Shown here piece by piece: positions 22,556 through 31,317 of a DNA stretch of 33,100 nt (position 1 is its first letter; every line of letters begins with the position of its first letter). The DNA is taken from assembly GCA_023428785.1 (NCBI GenBank), contig JAEYWU010000142.1, positions 1 through 33,100 on the forward strand, read 5' to 3'. Source of the stretch: Pseudomonadota bacterium (GTDB lineage Bacteria > Pseudomonadota > Alphaproteobacteria > Caulobacterales > Caulobacteraceae). The translations under genes were made by a program, and so were the position numbers. The notes below the pieces were generated by a model. That model was given only the letters and a program-made list of their open reading frames with translations. It was not told the DNA's origin and did not search any database.

Positions 22556-24124
22556 CTAGCCGGCGATCGTGGTGGCGACGGCCACCGCCAGAGCCGCGAG
22601 CGCGATCACGAAGGCGGCCGCGCCCCAGTCGTCCCCCTTGGGCCGCTCGACAATGACGGGCGGCCGAGGCGGCGTCTCGACCAGACGGATCAGACCCTTG
22701 ATGGCGCGGCGCAACTCTTCGAGGCCATCGCGGATCTGGCCCCTGGGTCCCAGCTCCTCGCGGATCCAGCGCTCGACGACCGGCCGTGCGGCGGCCCACA
22801 GGTCGTGGTCCGGGTTCAGCCGCCGGGCCACGCCCTCGACCGAGACCATGGTCTTCTGCAGCAGGATCAGCTCGGGCCGCAGCCGCATGTCGAACAGGGC
22901 GGTGATCTCGAACAGCTGACCCAGCAGCCGGCCCATCGAGACCTTCGACGCCTGTTTGCCGATTACCGGCTCGCCGACCGCGCGCAGGGCCTGGGCGAAG
23001 GTCTCGACGCTGTGGTGCGGCGGCACATAGCCGGCCTCGAAATGCACCACCGCGATCCGGTCGTAGTCGCGGCTGATGAAGCCCCAGAGGATTTCGGCCA
23101 GATAGCGCCGCTCGGACGGACCCAGCCGCCCGACGATGCCGAAGTCGATCGCCGTCAGGCCTTCGGGCGCCTGGGCGAACAGATTGCCCTCGTGCAGGTC
23201 GGCGTGGAACGTACCGTGGTCCAGCGCCTGCGCGAGGAAGGCCCGCACGACCTTGTCGGCGAGCGCATTCTTGTCAAAGGCGGGGTCCGTCAGGATCGCC
23301 GGATCAGTCATCGGCAGGCCCGGCGCCCATTCCAGCGTCAGCACACGTTTGCCGACGCCGTCCCAGATGACGGCGGGCGCGGTCATGTAGCCGTCCTTGG
23401 CCATGACCTCGGCCAGCTCCGAGGCGGCGGCCGCCTCCAGACGCATGTCCAGTTCCAGATGCAGCGCCCGCGCGATGGTCTCGACGAAGGCCGAGGGCTC
23501 AAGCCGGCGCGTGATCGGGATCAGCCGCCAGACGATCCGTGCGCCCAGCCGCATGGCGTCCAGGCCCTTCTCGACCAGACGCTCGACGCCGGGCCGCAGC
23601 ACCTTGACCGCCACCTTCGTGCCGTCCGCCAGGGTCGCCGGATGGGCCTGGGCGAGGGACGCGGCGGCCACCGCCGGTTCGAACGAGACATAGAGCGCCT
23701 CGACCGGCCGCCCCAGCGATCGTTCGACCTCGCGCCGCGCTTGTTCGACCGGGAAGGGCGGCAGGGCGTCCTTCAGCCGTCCGAGATCGCGCGCGAACTC
23801 CAGACCGAAGATGTCGGCGCGCGTGGCCAGGACCTGCCCGAGCTTGATCGCGACCGGGCCGAGATATTCAAACGCCTTGCCGAGCCGCTGGCCCGGCCGA
23901 CCGGCCTTGCCCTCGCGGCCCGAGAACATCTGCACGAACCAGGCGAAGGGCCGCGTCCAGGCCGGCAGCAGCGGATTGACCTCGCGCGGCACCAGGGCGT
24001 CATGCCGCGCCAGCACCCACAGCCAGCAGATCAGGCGCAGAAGGGCGCGCACCGGGTTGCGGACCGGCTCGGTCGCCGGCGGCGGCGGTGGGTCGCGATA
24101 GACGGGTCCGCTCAGAGCGCCCAC
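22556..24124 (-). CDS. ubiB: Ubiquinone biosynthesis protein UbiB (ABC1/ADCK atypical kinase family)
   Basis: The 522-aa protein belongs to the UbiB/COQ8 family, which supports ubiquinone synthesis and shows ATPase activity. Visible motifs are the family-specific KxGQ (K94-LGQ) in GPVAIKLGQVLATRADI, the alanine-rich AAAS loop (about 153-156) replacing a P-loop, VAVKVLRPG, HADLHEGNLF and AIDFGIVGRL. A hydrophobic helix ends the protein (FVIALAALAVAVATTIAG). The GTG start lies 13 bases inside ubiE, which indicates coupling; no better ATG is available near it. It is the last gene of the minus-strand cluster. Confidence 0.94.
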   Translation of the reverse strand: MGALSGPVYRDPPPPPATEPVRNPVRALLRLICWLWVLARHDALVPREVNPLLPAWTRPFAWFVQMFSGREGKAGRPGQRLGKAFEYLGPVAIKLGQVLATRADIFGLEFARDLGRLKDALPPFPVEQARREVERSLGRPVEALYVSFEPAVAAASLAQAHPATLADGTKVAVKVLRPGVERLVEKGLDAMRLGARIVWRLIPITRRLEPSAFVETIARALHLELDMRLEAAAASELAEVMAKDGYMTAPAVIWDGVGKRVLTLEWAPGLPMTDPAILTDPAFDKNALADKVVRAFLAQALDHGTFHADLHEGNLFAQAPEGLTAIDFGIVGRLGPSERRYLAEILWGFISRDYDRIAVVHFEAGYVPPHHSVETFAQALRAVGEPVIGKQASKVSMGRLLGQLFEITALFDMRLRPELILLQKTMVSVEGVARRLNPDHDLWAAARPVVERWIREELGPRGQIRDGLEELRRAIKGLIRLVETPPRPPVIVERPKGDDWGAAAFVIALAALAVAVATTIAG

Positions 24125-24876
24125 CCGTGGTGAAGGGCCGCCACGCCGCCGGAATAGTCGGTCCAGCCGACGCGGCTGAACCCGGCATCCTCGATCATCT
24201 TCGCGAACGTCTTCTGGTCCGGGAAGCGGCGGATGGATTCGACCAGATACTGATAGCTGTCGCGGTCGCCGGTCACCGCCTTGCCGATGGCCGGAATGGC
24301 GTTGAACGACCAGGCGTCATAGGCCGCCCGGATCGCGCTGGCCTTGGGCCGCGAGAACTCCAGGCACAGGAACCGACCGCCGGGCTTGAGCACCCGGCGC
24401 GCCTCGCTGAGCGCCTTGGGCACATGGGCTACATTCCGGATGCCGAACGAGATCACATAGGCGTCGGCCACCCCGTCCGGAATCGGCAGGTTCATGGCGT
24501 CGCCGACGTTCCAGGTCATTTCAGGCTCGCCGCCCTTCTTGCGCCCGGCGGCGATCATTTCGGCGTTGTAGTCGATGACCATGACCCGCGCGTCCGGGCC
24601 GCCCCGGCGCTGCTGGACCTTGCGGGCCATCTTCGAAAAGCGCCGCGCCATGTCGCCGGTGCCGCCCGCCAGATCGAGGATCAGTTCGCCCGGCTGGGGG
24701 TTCAGGCGGTTGGCCGCCATGTCCTTCCAGAGGCGATGCACCCCGCCCGACATCAGGTCGTTCATGACGTCGTAGCGGTCGGCCACGCTGTCGAAGACGC
24801 CGCGCACGAGCTGGACCTTCTCGCGCGCGTCCACGTCGCGGAAGCCGAAGGAGGAGGTGCCGGGCTGTTCGCTCAT
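24112..24876 (-). CDS. ubiE: Ubiquinone/menaquinone C-methyltransferase
   Basis: UbiE is the cytoplasmic SAM-dependent C-methyltransferase of ubiquinone (and menaquinone) synthesis. The 254-aa protein carries GFRDVDAREKVQLVRGVFDSVA, YDVMNDLMSGGVHRLWKD, SAM motif I ILDLAGGTGDMA (about 66-77), VSFGIRNVAHVPKAL-like and RVLKPGGRFLCLEFS. Two classic UbiE signatures are therefore intact. It starts 18 bases after the lipoprotein stop and overlaps ubiB. Confidence 0.97.
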   Translation of the reverse strand: MSEQPGTSSFGFRDVDAREKVQLVRGVFDSVADRYDVMNDLMSGGVHRLWKDMAANRLNPQPGELILDLAGGTGDMARRFSKMARKVQQRRGGPDARVMVIDYNAEMIAAGRKKGGEPEMTWNVGDAMNLPIPDGVADAYVISFGIRNVAHVPKALSEARRVLKPGGRFLCLEFSRPKASAIRAAYDAWSFNAIPAIGKAVTGDRDSYQYLVESIRRFPDQKTFAKMIEDAGFSRVGWTDYSGGVAALHHGWAL

Positions 24877-24894
24877 GCGGGAGCGTCTAGCGCC

Positions 24895-25749
24895 TTATCG
24901 AGCCTGGGTCACGGGCTCGCGCGGCGTGACGTCGCCGACGCGCCGGGGCGCACCCGCGAACTCGCCGGCGAAGGCGGGATCCAGCAGGCTGCGGAAGGCC
25001 GCCTGCGGCACCACGATCCGGTATGAGCCCTCGGCATAGGGGCCGACGATATAGGGGCCGATCAGGAACTCCAGTCCGCCCGCGCGCCCTTGGGTGGTCG
25101 AGGAGGCCAGCACGAACGGCGTCTCGATCGCCCGGGGACAAGACCAGCCGTTGGTTTCCGTCATGGTCAGGGATGACGGTTCTCCGACCAGCTCGGTACG
25201 GGCCGCATTGATCGCATCGCACAGGGCCCGGTCGAGAGCCGCCATGTCGGCCCCGCGCCGGAACAGGGTCGCGGGCGCGATCCGCCGGTCCGCCGAGCGA
25301 TCCCACAGCACCGCGCCATAGGCCGAGTTCGGGTGGGCGCCGCCGGTGTATTCATAGGTCGTCTCGGTCAGGCTGAAGAGCCGGGGGCTTTCGCCGGCCG
25401 GCGCATATTCGATGCTCTGCTCGTACGGCGGCACTTCCATCTCGCCGGTGAACTCGGTGTGGTCCGACTGGGCGCCTTCCAGGAAGGCGCGCAGGGTGCG
25501 CACCTCCTCGCCATAGATGGCGGCGTGCAGGTCCGGATAGGCGGCGATCGCCTCGGGCAGGGTCAGGGTGACCTCGGCATAGGCCGTCTCGCGCGAATAG
25601 GTCAGGGGCGCGGCCTGCTCGGCCTCGGTCACCTCGGCGCCGACCGGCGTGGCGGCGGGCGCCTCGGCGGCTTCCTCGCGTCTCTGGCAGCCGGCGGCCA
25701 GCGCCAGGGTCAGGGCGGATGCGGTGAGGGCCACGACGGCGCGTTTCAT
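24895..25749 (-). CDS. DUF4163/DUF3298 (RsiV-like) periplasmic lipoprotein
   Basis: The 284-aa protein has a lipoprotein signal peptide with lipobox LAAGC (Cys about residue 21). The mature protein shows VTLTLPEAIAAYPDLHAAIYGEE and TTYEYTGGAHPN, features of the DUF4163 plus DUF3298 pair found in RsiV-like anti-sigma and peptidoglycan-associated proteins. It has no anti-sigma cytoplasmic part. An alternative ATG at 25761 overlaps ubiA; the ATG at 25749 has GGAG at good spacing and is preferred. It sits between ubiA and ubiE although no role in quinone synthesis is known. Confidence 0.8.
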   Translation of the reverse strand: MKRAVVALTASALTLALAAGCQRREEAAEAPAATPVGAEVTEAEQAAPLTYSRETAYAEVTLTLPEAIAAYPDLHAAIYGEEVRTLRAFLEGAQSDHTEFTGEMEVPPYEQSIEYAPAGESPRLFSLTETTYEYTGGAHPNSAYGAVLWDRSADRRIAPATLFRRGADMAALDRALCDAINAARTELVGEPSSLTMTETNGWSCPRAIETPFVLASSTTQGRAGGLEFLIGPYIVGPYAEGSYRIVVPQAAFRSLLDPAFAGEFAGAPRRVGDVTPREPVTQAR

Positions 25750-25751
25750 CT

Positions 25752-26789
25752 TCAGCTCCATGACAGGCCGCCCAGCATGATCGCGGCCAACAGAATCAGT
25801 CCCGCCTCGCGGTTGGACTTGAACAGTCTAAGCGCCAGCGCCGGATCGTCGGCCTCCAGCCGTCGGACCTGCCACGTCAGGTGGCCCGCATAGGCCAGGA
25901 CCCCCACGGCGAAAATCGGGCCAAGCCCGGCTGATACCGCCGCCAGCGCCGCCATCACGACCGCCAGCCCATAGAAGACCGCGACCCCGACCTGCACCTG
26001 TCCGCCGAGGCGCCGGGCCGAGGACTTCACCCCGACCATCGCATCGTCCTCGATGTCCTGCAGGGCGTAGATGGTGTCGTAGCCGAGCGTCCAGAACACC
26101 CCGCCGAGGTAGAGCAGGATGGCTGGGACATAGACTTGGGCCGTCAGCGCAACGGCGTGCCCGCTCTCGGGAGCCTCGCCCAGCTGCCACCAGAACGGCC
26201 GGAACTCGCCCGCGATCTCGGCCGGCAACAGCGCCGCCGCGGCCAGCGGCAGAGACGCCGTGAACCCCATCAGGGCGCCCCAGTTGAAGGTCAGGCCCAG
26301 CCAGGCCTGCGGCCACCAGGTGATCCGCTTCATGAACGGATAGGCCGCGACCAGCCCGAGTGAGGCCACGCCCAGCCAGATCGCCGCGACCGGCAAGGTC
26401 AGCAGCACCCCCAGTGACACCAGCGAACAGCCGACGATAAAGGCCAGGGCCTGTTTCACGCTGATCCGGCCGGACGCCACGGGCCGATCCGCCGTCCGCG
26501 CGACCTGCCGGTCGATGTCGCGGTCGACCACATCGTTGAAAGCGCATCCGGCCGCCCGCATCAGGACCGCGCCGATCGCGAAACCGACAACCAGCCACAG
26601 GTGATAGGCGAAGGGCCCGGCCCGGTACTGGGAGACCGCCAGGGCGATCCCCTGCCAGCACGGAATCAGCAGCAGCCAGATGCCGATCGGCCGGTCGAAC
26701 CGGCCGAGCTTCAGCCAGGGCTTGAGCCCCTCCGGCGCAGAGCGGTCGACCCAGTTCTGGCGGTGGGCGTCGGGAAGCCGTTCGCTCAC
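25752..26789 (-). CDS. ubiA: 4-hydroxybenzoate polyprenyltransferase
   Basis: UbiA is the inner-membrane prenyltransferase that attaches the polyprenyl tail to 4-hydroxybenzoate. The 345-aa protein has about eight hydrophobic helices and two aspartate-rich Mg-diphosphate motifs: NDVVDRDIDRQVARTADRP (starting N85) and LQDIEDDAMVGVKSSA. The start is a GTG at 26789 that overlaps the ppk2 stop (GTGA), and the N-terminal 25 residues form a soluble extension. The much longer open frame upstream is the antisense-free extension through ppk2 and is not used. Confidence 0.94.
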   Translation of the reverse strand: MSERLPDAHRQNWVDRSAPEGLKPWLKLGRFDRPIGIWLLLIPCWQGIALAVSQYRAGPFAYHLWLVVGFAIGAVLMRAAGCAFNDVVDRDIDRQVARTADRPVASGRISVKQALAFIVGCSLVSLGVLLTLPVAAIWLGVASLGLVAAYPFMKRITWWPQAWLGLTFNWGALMGFTASLPLAAAALLPAEIAGEFRPFWWQLGEAPESGHAVALTAQVYVPAILLYLGGVFWTLGYDTIYALQDIEDDAMVGVKSSARRLGGQVQVGVAVFYGLAVVMAALAAVSAGLGPIFAVGVLAYAGHLTWQVRRLEADDPALALRLFKSNREAGLILLAAIMLGGLSWS

Positions 26790-27550
26790 CGCGCCATCCG
26801 CCCATCGGTCAGGGCCGCGGGATCGAAGCGGAAACAGATATCCCGGTCGGGCCGGTCGATCTTCACGCTCAGCTTGGGCGCCCCGATCGTCGCGATCAGG
26901 TGGCGAAGGATGTTCAGCCGGGCGTGATTCTTCTTGTCGGTCGACACGATCGTCCATGGCGCATGGGCCGAATGGCTGCGTCCCAGCATGGTGTCGCGCG
27001 CCTCGGTATAGGCGTCCCAGCGCTTCTGGGCCTCGGCGTCCAGCGGCGAGAGTTTGAAGCGCTTCAGCGGATCGTCGACCCGTTCCGACAGCCGCTGGCC
27101 CTGCTCCTCCTTGGAGATATCCAGCCAGAATTTGATGATCTGGATGCCGCCCTCGCACAGCATGTGCTCGAACTCGGACACATCGCGGATGAAGTCGGAC
27201 TGCTGTTCCGGGCTCGAGAAGCCCATCACCACCTCGACGCCCGCGCGGTTGTACCAGGACCGGTTGAAGAAGACGATTTCCGCAGCCGCCGGCAGGTGCG
27301 CCACATAGCGCTGGAAGAACCACTGGCTGACCTCCCGGTCCGACGGCTTGGGCAGGGCCACGACCCGCGTCGCGCGCGGAGCCATGTGTTCGGTGATCCG
27401 CTTGATCGCCCCGTCCTTGCCCGCCGCGTCCCGCCCCTCGAAGATCACGAGGATCTTTCGCCCCTGCTCCATCGCCCAGGCCTGGCTTTCGACCATGGCG
27501 ATCTGCAGCTGGATCAGCTCGGCCTCATAGGCGTCGTCGGACTTGCTCAT
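26786..27550 (-). CDS. ppk2: Polyphosphate kinase 2 (PPK2 family)
   Basis: PPK2 enzymes transfer phosphate between polyphosphate and nucleotides, usually making GTP or ATP from NDP. The 254-aa single-domain protein has the Walker A-like EGRDAAGKDGAIKR (about 38-51), the FFNRSWYNRAGVE motif and the lid-region arginines, consistent with a class I PPK2. Nucleotide preference cannot be read from sequence. It is the first overlapping gene of the ppk2-ubiA-lipoprotein-ubiE-ubiB run, an unexpected partner for quinone genes. The YcaQ-like gene ends 39 bases upstream. Confidence 0.95.
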   Translation of the reverse strand: MSKSDDAYEAELIQLQIAMVESQAWAMEQGRKILVIFEGRDAAGKDGAIKRITEHMAPRATRVVALPKPSDREVSQWFFQRYVAHLPAAAEIVFFNRSWYNRAGVEVVMGFSSPEQQSDFIRDVSEFEHMLCEGGIQIIKFWLDISKEEQGQRLSERVDDPLKRFKLSPLDAEAQKRWDAYTEARDTMLGRSHSAHAPWTIVSTDKKNHARLNILRHLIATIGAPKLSVKIDRPDRDICFRFDPAALTDGRMAR

Positions 27551-27589
27551 GGCTCCACCTTAGCCTTTTCGGGCCACTCGGGTGAAGGA

Positions 27590-28792
27590 TCAAAGCTGTC
27601 GCGCCAGCGCCGCCTCAAGCGGCCGATCACCCTTCACCGCCACGCCGTTCAGCCCCAGCCAGGCGGCCATCTGTGTCAACCGCTCAGCGAGGGCCGGAGC
27701 GACCGCCTCGGCCTCGGAATGATCTTCCCGATGCGCGCTCTGCACCCTCAGCACCCCCGCCTGCCGGTCCGCCTTGAGGTCCACCCGCGCGGTCAGCCGC
27801 TCGCCCTGCAGGAACGGCAGGACGTAGTAGCCATGCGTTCGTTTCTCGGCCGGCACATAGATCTCGATGCGGTAGCGAAAGCCGAAGATCCGCTCTGCCC
27901 GCTCGCGCCGCCAGACAAGGCTGTCGAACGGCGACAACAGGGCCGTCGCCTCGACCTTCTTCGGCCTCGGCGCATCGCGGTGCCGCCAGGCGGGGCGGCC
28001 CCAGTCCTTGACCGCCACAGGAACCAGCACCCCTTCCTCGGTCAGCTCGCCGATCCGCGCGCGGGTCTCTTCCGGGGCCATGCGGAAATAGTCTCTGAGG
28101 TCCGTCTCGGTCGCCACGCCCATCGCCCGCGCCGCGATCTCGATCAGCTTCGCTTGCGCGTCCTCGACCGTCGGCGTGGGCGTATCGACCACCGCCTGAG
28201 GCAGCGCCCGCTCCGGCAGGTCGTACAACCGCTCGAACCCGCGCCGCGTGCCCGTCGTGACCAGCCCGGCCCAGAACAGCCACTCGACCGCCCGCTTGCC
28301 GTCCGACCAGCCCCACCAGCCGCCGGCGCCCTTTCCGGATTCCTCCAGCTCGCCCGCGGACAGCGGGCCGCGCACGCGGATTTCGTCCAGCACCCGCTCG
28401 ATATAGGCCCGCTTCTCACGCCCGAACCGCGCCAGCCCGGTATAGATGCCGACCCCGGCCTCGGCCCGGCTCATGCGCCAGCGGAACAGGGGCTGGTGCT
28501 CCACCGGGATCAGTGAGGCCTCATGGCCCCAATATTCGAACAGCTTGCGCCGCTTGCCCCAGGCCAGGGCGTCCAGATCGGCGTGCCCATAGGCCCCCAG
28601 CCGCGCGAACGGCGGCAGATAGTGCGACCGGCTCAGCACGTTCACGGAATCGATCTGGATCAGCCCGACCCGATCGAACACCCGCATCAGATGGGTTTTG
28701 CCCGGCGTCGCCGGCCGCCGGTCGCCGAACCCCTGCGCCAGCAGCGCGATCCGGCGAGCCTGCAGGGCGGAGAGGGATTCGATCGCGGTCAT
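27590..28792 (-). CDS. YcaQ-type winged-helix DNA glycosylase (HTH_42 family)
   Basis: The 400-aa protein has the three-winged-helix architecture of the HTH_42/AlkZ-YcaQ family. Family motifs visible are the catalytic loop IQIDSVNVLSRSHYLPPFARLG with a Q46-I47-D48 (QxD) motif, KRRKLFEYWGHEASLIP, and LLSPFDSLVWRRERAERIFGFRYRIEIYVPAEKRTHGYYVLPFL. Bacterial YcaQ-type enzymes with QxD unhook interstrand crosslinks and excise bulky alkylated bases; AlkZ-type resistance enzymes have QxQ. The QxD form here suggests the YcaQ-like group. The start at 28792 gives MTAIESLSALQARRIAL. Confidence 0.88.
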   Translation of the reverse strand: MTAIESLSALQARRIALLAQGFGDRRPATPGKTHLMRVFDRVGLIQIDSVNVLSRSHYLPPFARLGAYGHADLDALAWGKRRKLFEYWGHEASLIPVEHQPLFRWRMSRAEAGVGIYTGLARFGREKRAYIERVLDEIRVRGPLSAGELEESGKGAGGWWGWSDGKRAVEWLFWAGLVTTGTRRGFERLYDLPERALPQAVVDTPTPTVEDAQAKLIEIAARAMGVATETDLRDYFRMAPEETRARIGELTEEGVLVPVAVKDWGRPAWRHRDAPRPKKVEATALLSPFDSLVWRRERAERIFGFRYRIEIYVPAEKRTHGYYVLPFLQGERLTARVDLKADRQAGVLRVQSAHREDHSEAEAVAPALAERLTQMAAWLGLNGVAVKGDRPLEAALARQL

Positions 28793-28861
28793 GCGATGTT
28801 CTTAGTGTGTTCTCGCGGCAGGGTCATCGTTGGACTGCCCGCCTTCCGGCTTAGCGTCCGG

Positions 28862-29050
28862 CTATCTCCAGCGAATGTTCTGCCAATCGACCGCCAGATA
28901 AGCACAAAAGACGATAAGCGCAGCGAGGCCCAGCCACGCGGCGACCCGTAGCACGCTGACATGCCGAGGCTGTTGCGCCATCCCTCCAATCGCCAAAAGC
29001 CCGGCGGCGGACCCGAGCGCGATGGTGATGACAAAGAGCGCCCCGGCCAC
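28862..29050 (-). CDS. Small two-helix membrane protein (62 aa)
   Basis: A GTG at 29050, five bases after the cysS stop, opens a 62-aa frame with two hydrophobic helices (LFVITIALGSAAGLLAIGG and VAAWLGLAALIVFCAYLAV) joined by a short basic loop. I do not recognise a family. Several codons (CTT, TTT, TGT, TAT) are unusual for these GC-rich neighbours. Being placed directly behind cysS it is probably co-transcribed. It may be a real membrane micro-protein or a decaying gene. Confidence 0.55.
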   Translation of the reverse strand: MAGALFVITIALGSAAGLLAIGGMAQQPRHVSVLRVAAWLGLAALIVFCAYLAVDWQNIRWR

Positions 29051-29055
29051 GGCTG

Positions 29056-30486
29056 TTAATCGCCGGAGGCGAGGCGCCAGGTCGCCCCGTTCGGCCCGTC
29101 CATCACCACGACGTTCAGCGCCGTCAGCTCGTCCCGGATTCGGTCCGCCGCCGCCCAGTCCTTGGCCGCCCGCGCGGCCATCCGCTCGCCGAGCAGGGCC
29201 TCGACCCGGGCCTTGAACGCCTCGTCGGCCCCCCCTTCGAACCAGCCGTCCGGGTCTTGCTGCAGCACACCCATCAGGCGCCCGCCGGCCAGAAGCTCCC
29301 CGGCCCGGACACGCGCCAGTTCGGCGTCGCCCTCGTTGAGCGCACGCTCGACCGCTCCGGCGGTCTCGAACAGCACTGCCATCGCCGCCGGCGTGTTCAG
29401 GTCATCCGCCAGGGCGTCGATCAGGGTCATGGGCGGCTGGGCCGCCTCGGCCACGCCCGCGCGTCTCAGCGCCCCGTACAGCCGGTCCAGGTTCTTCCTC
29501 GCCTGATCCACCAGCTGGTCCGTCCAGTCCAACGGCCCGCGATAGTGGGCGCTCAGCAGGGCCCAGCGCAGCACCTCGCCCGGCTGCCGTTCCAGCAGGT
29601 CCGAGATCAGGCTTACGTTGCCCAGGCTCTTGGACATCTTCTCGGCTTCCATCGTCAGGAAGCCGTTGTGCATCCAGTAGCGGGCGTATTCGTCCGGCCG
29701 CGCCTTGCCGTGCGCCGCGCACGACTGGGCGATCTCGTTGGTGTGGTGCGGGAAGATCAGGTCCAGACCTCCGCCGTGGATGTCGAAAGGCAGACCCAGC
29801 ACCTTCTCGGCCATGGCCGAGCATTCGATGTGCCAGCCGGGACGCCCCGGCAGGGTCTCGCCCGTCGCCGGATCGGCCGGGCCTTCCCAGGCCGGCTCGC
29901 CCGGCTTGGAAGGCTTCCACAGCACGAAGTCCGCGGCGTTGGCCTTGTTGCCGGCGACCTCGACCCGGGCGCCGGCGATCATGTCGTCCAGGCTGCGGTT
30001 CGACAGCTGGCCATAGCGGCCCGTGCCGGCGTCGAATTTCTCGACGTCGAACAACACCTCGCCATGGGCGACATAGGCTGCGCCTTGCGACAGCAGTTGC
30101 TCGATCAGGGCGACCATCTCGCCCATGTGGGCCGTGGCGCGCGGCTCGACCGTCGGCCTGAGGCAGCCCAGCCCCTCGAGGTCGCGATGATAGATCTCGG
30201 TATAGCGCTCGGTGATGACGCCGATCTCGACGCCCTCGTCGGCGGCCTTCTGGTTTATCTTGTCGTCGACGTCGGTGATGTTGCGGGCATAGGTCACCGC
30301 GTCCTCGCCGTAGAGGCTCCGCAGAAGGCGGAACAGCACGTCGAACACCACCGCCGGCCGGGCGTTGCCGATGTGGGCGTGGTTGTAGACCGTGGGGCCG
30401 CACACATACATCGTCACCCGCTTGTCGTCGGCGGGGACGAAGTCCCGCTTTTCGCGGGTCAGGGTGTCATGCAGCTTCAGCGGCAT
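29056..30486 (-). CDS. cysS: Cysteinyl-tRNA synthetase
   Basis: CysRS charges tRNA-Cys with cysteine. The 476-aa protein is a class I synthetase with zinc-binding MYVCGPTVYNHAHIGNARP (C29; HIGN 38-41), the second zinc region WHIECSAM and HGGGLDLIFPHH, and the catalytic loop KMSKSLGN. An in-frame upstream extension of 20 codons exists, but MPLKLHDTLTREK at 30486 is the standard start. A housekeeping-type promoter lies just upstream. Length is normal. Confidence 0.97.
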   Translation of the reverse strand: MPLKLHDTLTREKRDFVPADDKRVTMYVCGPTVYNHAHIGNARPAVVFDVLFRLLRSLYGEDAVTYARNITDVDDKINQKAADEGVEIGVITERYTEIYHRDLEGLGCLRPTVEPRATAHMGEMVALIEQLLSQGAAYVAHGEVLFDVEKFDAGTGRYGQLSNRSLDDMIAGARVEVAGNKANAADFVLWKPSKPGEPAWEGPADPATGETLPGRPGWHIECSAMAEKVLGLPFDIHGGGLDLIFPHHTNEIAQSCAAHGKARPDEYARYWMHNGFLTMEAEKMSKSLGNVSLISDLLERQPGEVLRWALLSAHYRGPLDWTDQLVDQARKNLDRLYGALRRAGVAEAAQPPMTLIDALADDLNTPAAMAVLFETAGAVERALNEGDAELARVRAGELLAGGRLMGVLQQDPDGWFEGGADEAFKARVEALLGERMAARAAKDWAAADRIRDELTALNVVVMDGPNGATWRLASGD

Positions 30487-30518
30487 CGGGATTCCTTGGC
30501 AGGCCGGGATGTCTGCCC

Positions 30519-30546
30519 CATATAGCCGAACCTCAGGCCCGGCCAA
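30519..30546 (-). promoter_or_regulatory. Candidate housekeeping promoter for cysS
   Basis: On the minus strand TTGGCCG (30540-30546) and GCTATATG (30519-30526) are 13 bases apart and resemble the Caulobacter consensus TTGACGS and GCTANAWC. Transcription would start near 30512, about 25 nt before the cysS ATG. Confidence 0.4.
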
Positions 30547-30572
30547 CGACGGGCGACGCGATTTCGAGTGTC

Positions 30573-31181
30573 ATGGACGTCTTCAAGCCCAAGCTGGTCG
30601 GAAACGACGACCGCGCCCGCCCCACCCGCGAGCAGGCCATGGATGCTGTGCGCACCCTCATCGCCTGGGCCGGCGATGATCCCGAGCGCCCCGGCCTGGT
30701 CGACACCCCGCGTCGCGTGGTCGACGCCTATTCGGAATGGTTCGAGGGCTATGACGCCGATCCGGCCAGGGAATTGAGCCGCGTCTTCGAGGACGTCACC
30801 GGCTACGATGACATGGTCGTCCTGCGCCAGGTCGAGGTCGAGAGCCACTGCGAGCACCACATCGCCCCGTTCCTGGGCAAGGCCTCGGTCGCCTACATTC
30901 CGGCCGACAAGGTGGTGGGCATCTCCAAGCTGGCCCGGGTGGTCGAGATCTTCTCGCGCCGTCTGCAGAGCCAGGAGACCCTGACCAACCAGATCACCGC
31001 CGCCATTGAGGAAGGCCTGGCGCCGAAGGGCGTCGCCGTCCTCATCGAGGCCGAGCACCAGTGCATGACCACGCGCGGGATCAATCACCGCCATGTTTCG
31101 ACCGTGACCAACCGCTTCACGGGCGCCTTCCGCGACGACCCGGCGCTGGTCGAGCGATTCCTCAAGCTCGCCCGGGGCTGA
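30573..31181 (+). CDS. folE: GTP cyclohydrolase I (FolE1)
   Basis: FolE converts GTP to dihydroneopterin triphosphate, opening tetrahydrofolate synthesis. The 202-aa protein has zinc ligands C93 and H96 in ESHCEHH and C164 in EAEHQCMTTRGI, with the GTP-site motifs PADKVVGISKLAR and QERLT-like QSQETLTNQI. It is a canonical zinc-dependent type I enzyme. It is divergent from cysS and upstream of exbD. Confidence 0.97.
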   Translation: MDVFKPKLVGNDDRARPTREQAMDAVRTLIAWAGDDPERPGLVDTPRRVVDAYSEWFEGYDADPARELSRVFEDVTGYDDMVVLRQVEVESHCEHHIAPFLGKASVAYIPADKVVGISKLARVVEIFSRRLQSQETLTNQITAAIEEGLAPKGVAVLIEAEHQCMTTRGINHRHVSTVTNRFTGAFRDDPALVERFLKLARG

Positions 31182-31317
31182 TTTCCCGCCTCAGGCGTAA
31201 TTCCGCCATCTGGAACCGGTACGGCGAAGTCGGCGCTTTACAAGGCGGCTTCGGCCCGCCAAGAAACGCCGCGAAGAGGTCCGTCTCGCGCGGATCGAGT
31301 AGGAGGTCACAGAACGC

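Noticed and set aside
26787..27323. Upstream extension of the ubiA frame
   Set aside because: It lies in ppk2 coding sequence and has no UbiA character; the GTG at 26789 overlapping the ppk2 stop is the natural start.
31191..31275. GGCGG/CCGCC hairpin after folE as a terminator
   Set aside because: The stem is only 5 bp and no T-run follows on either strand.
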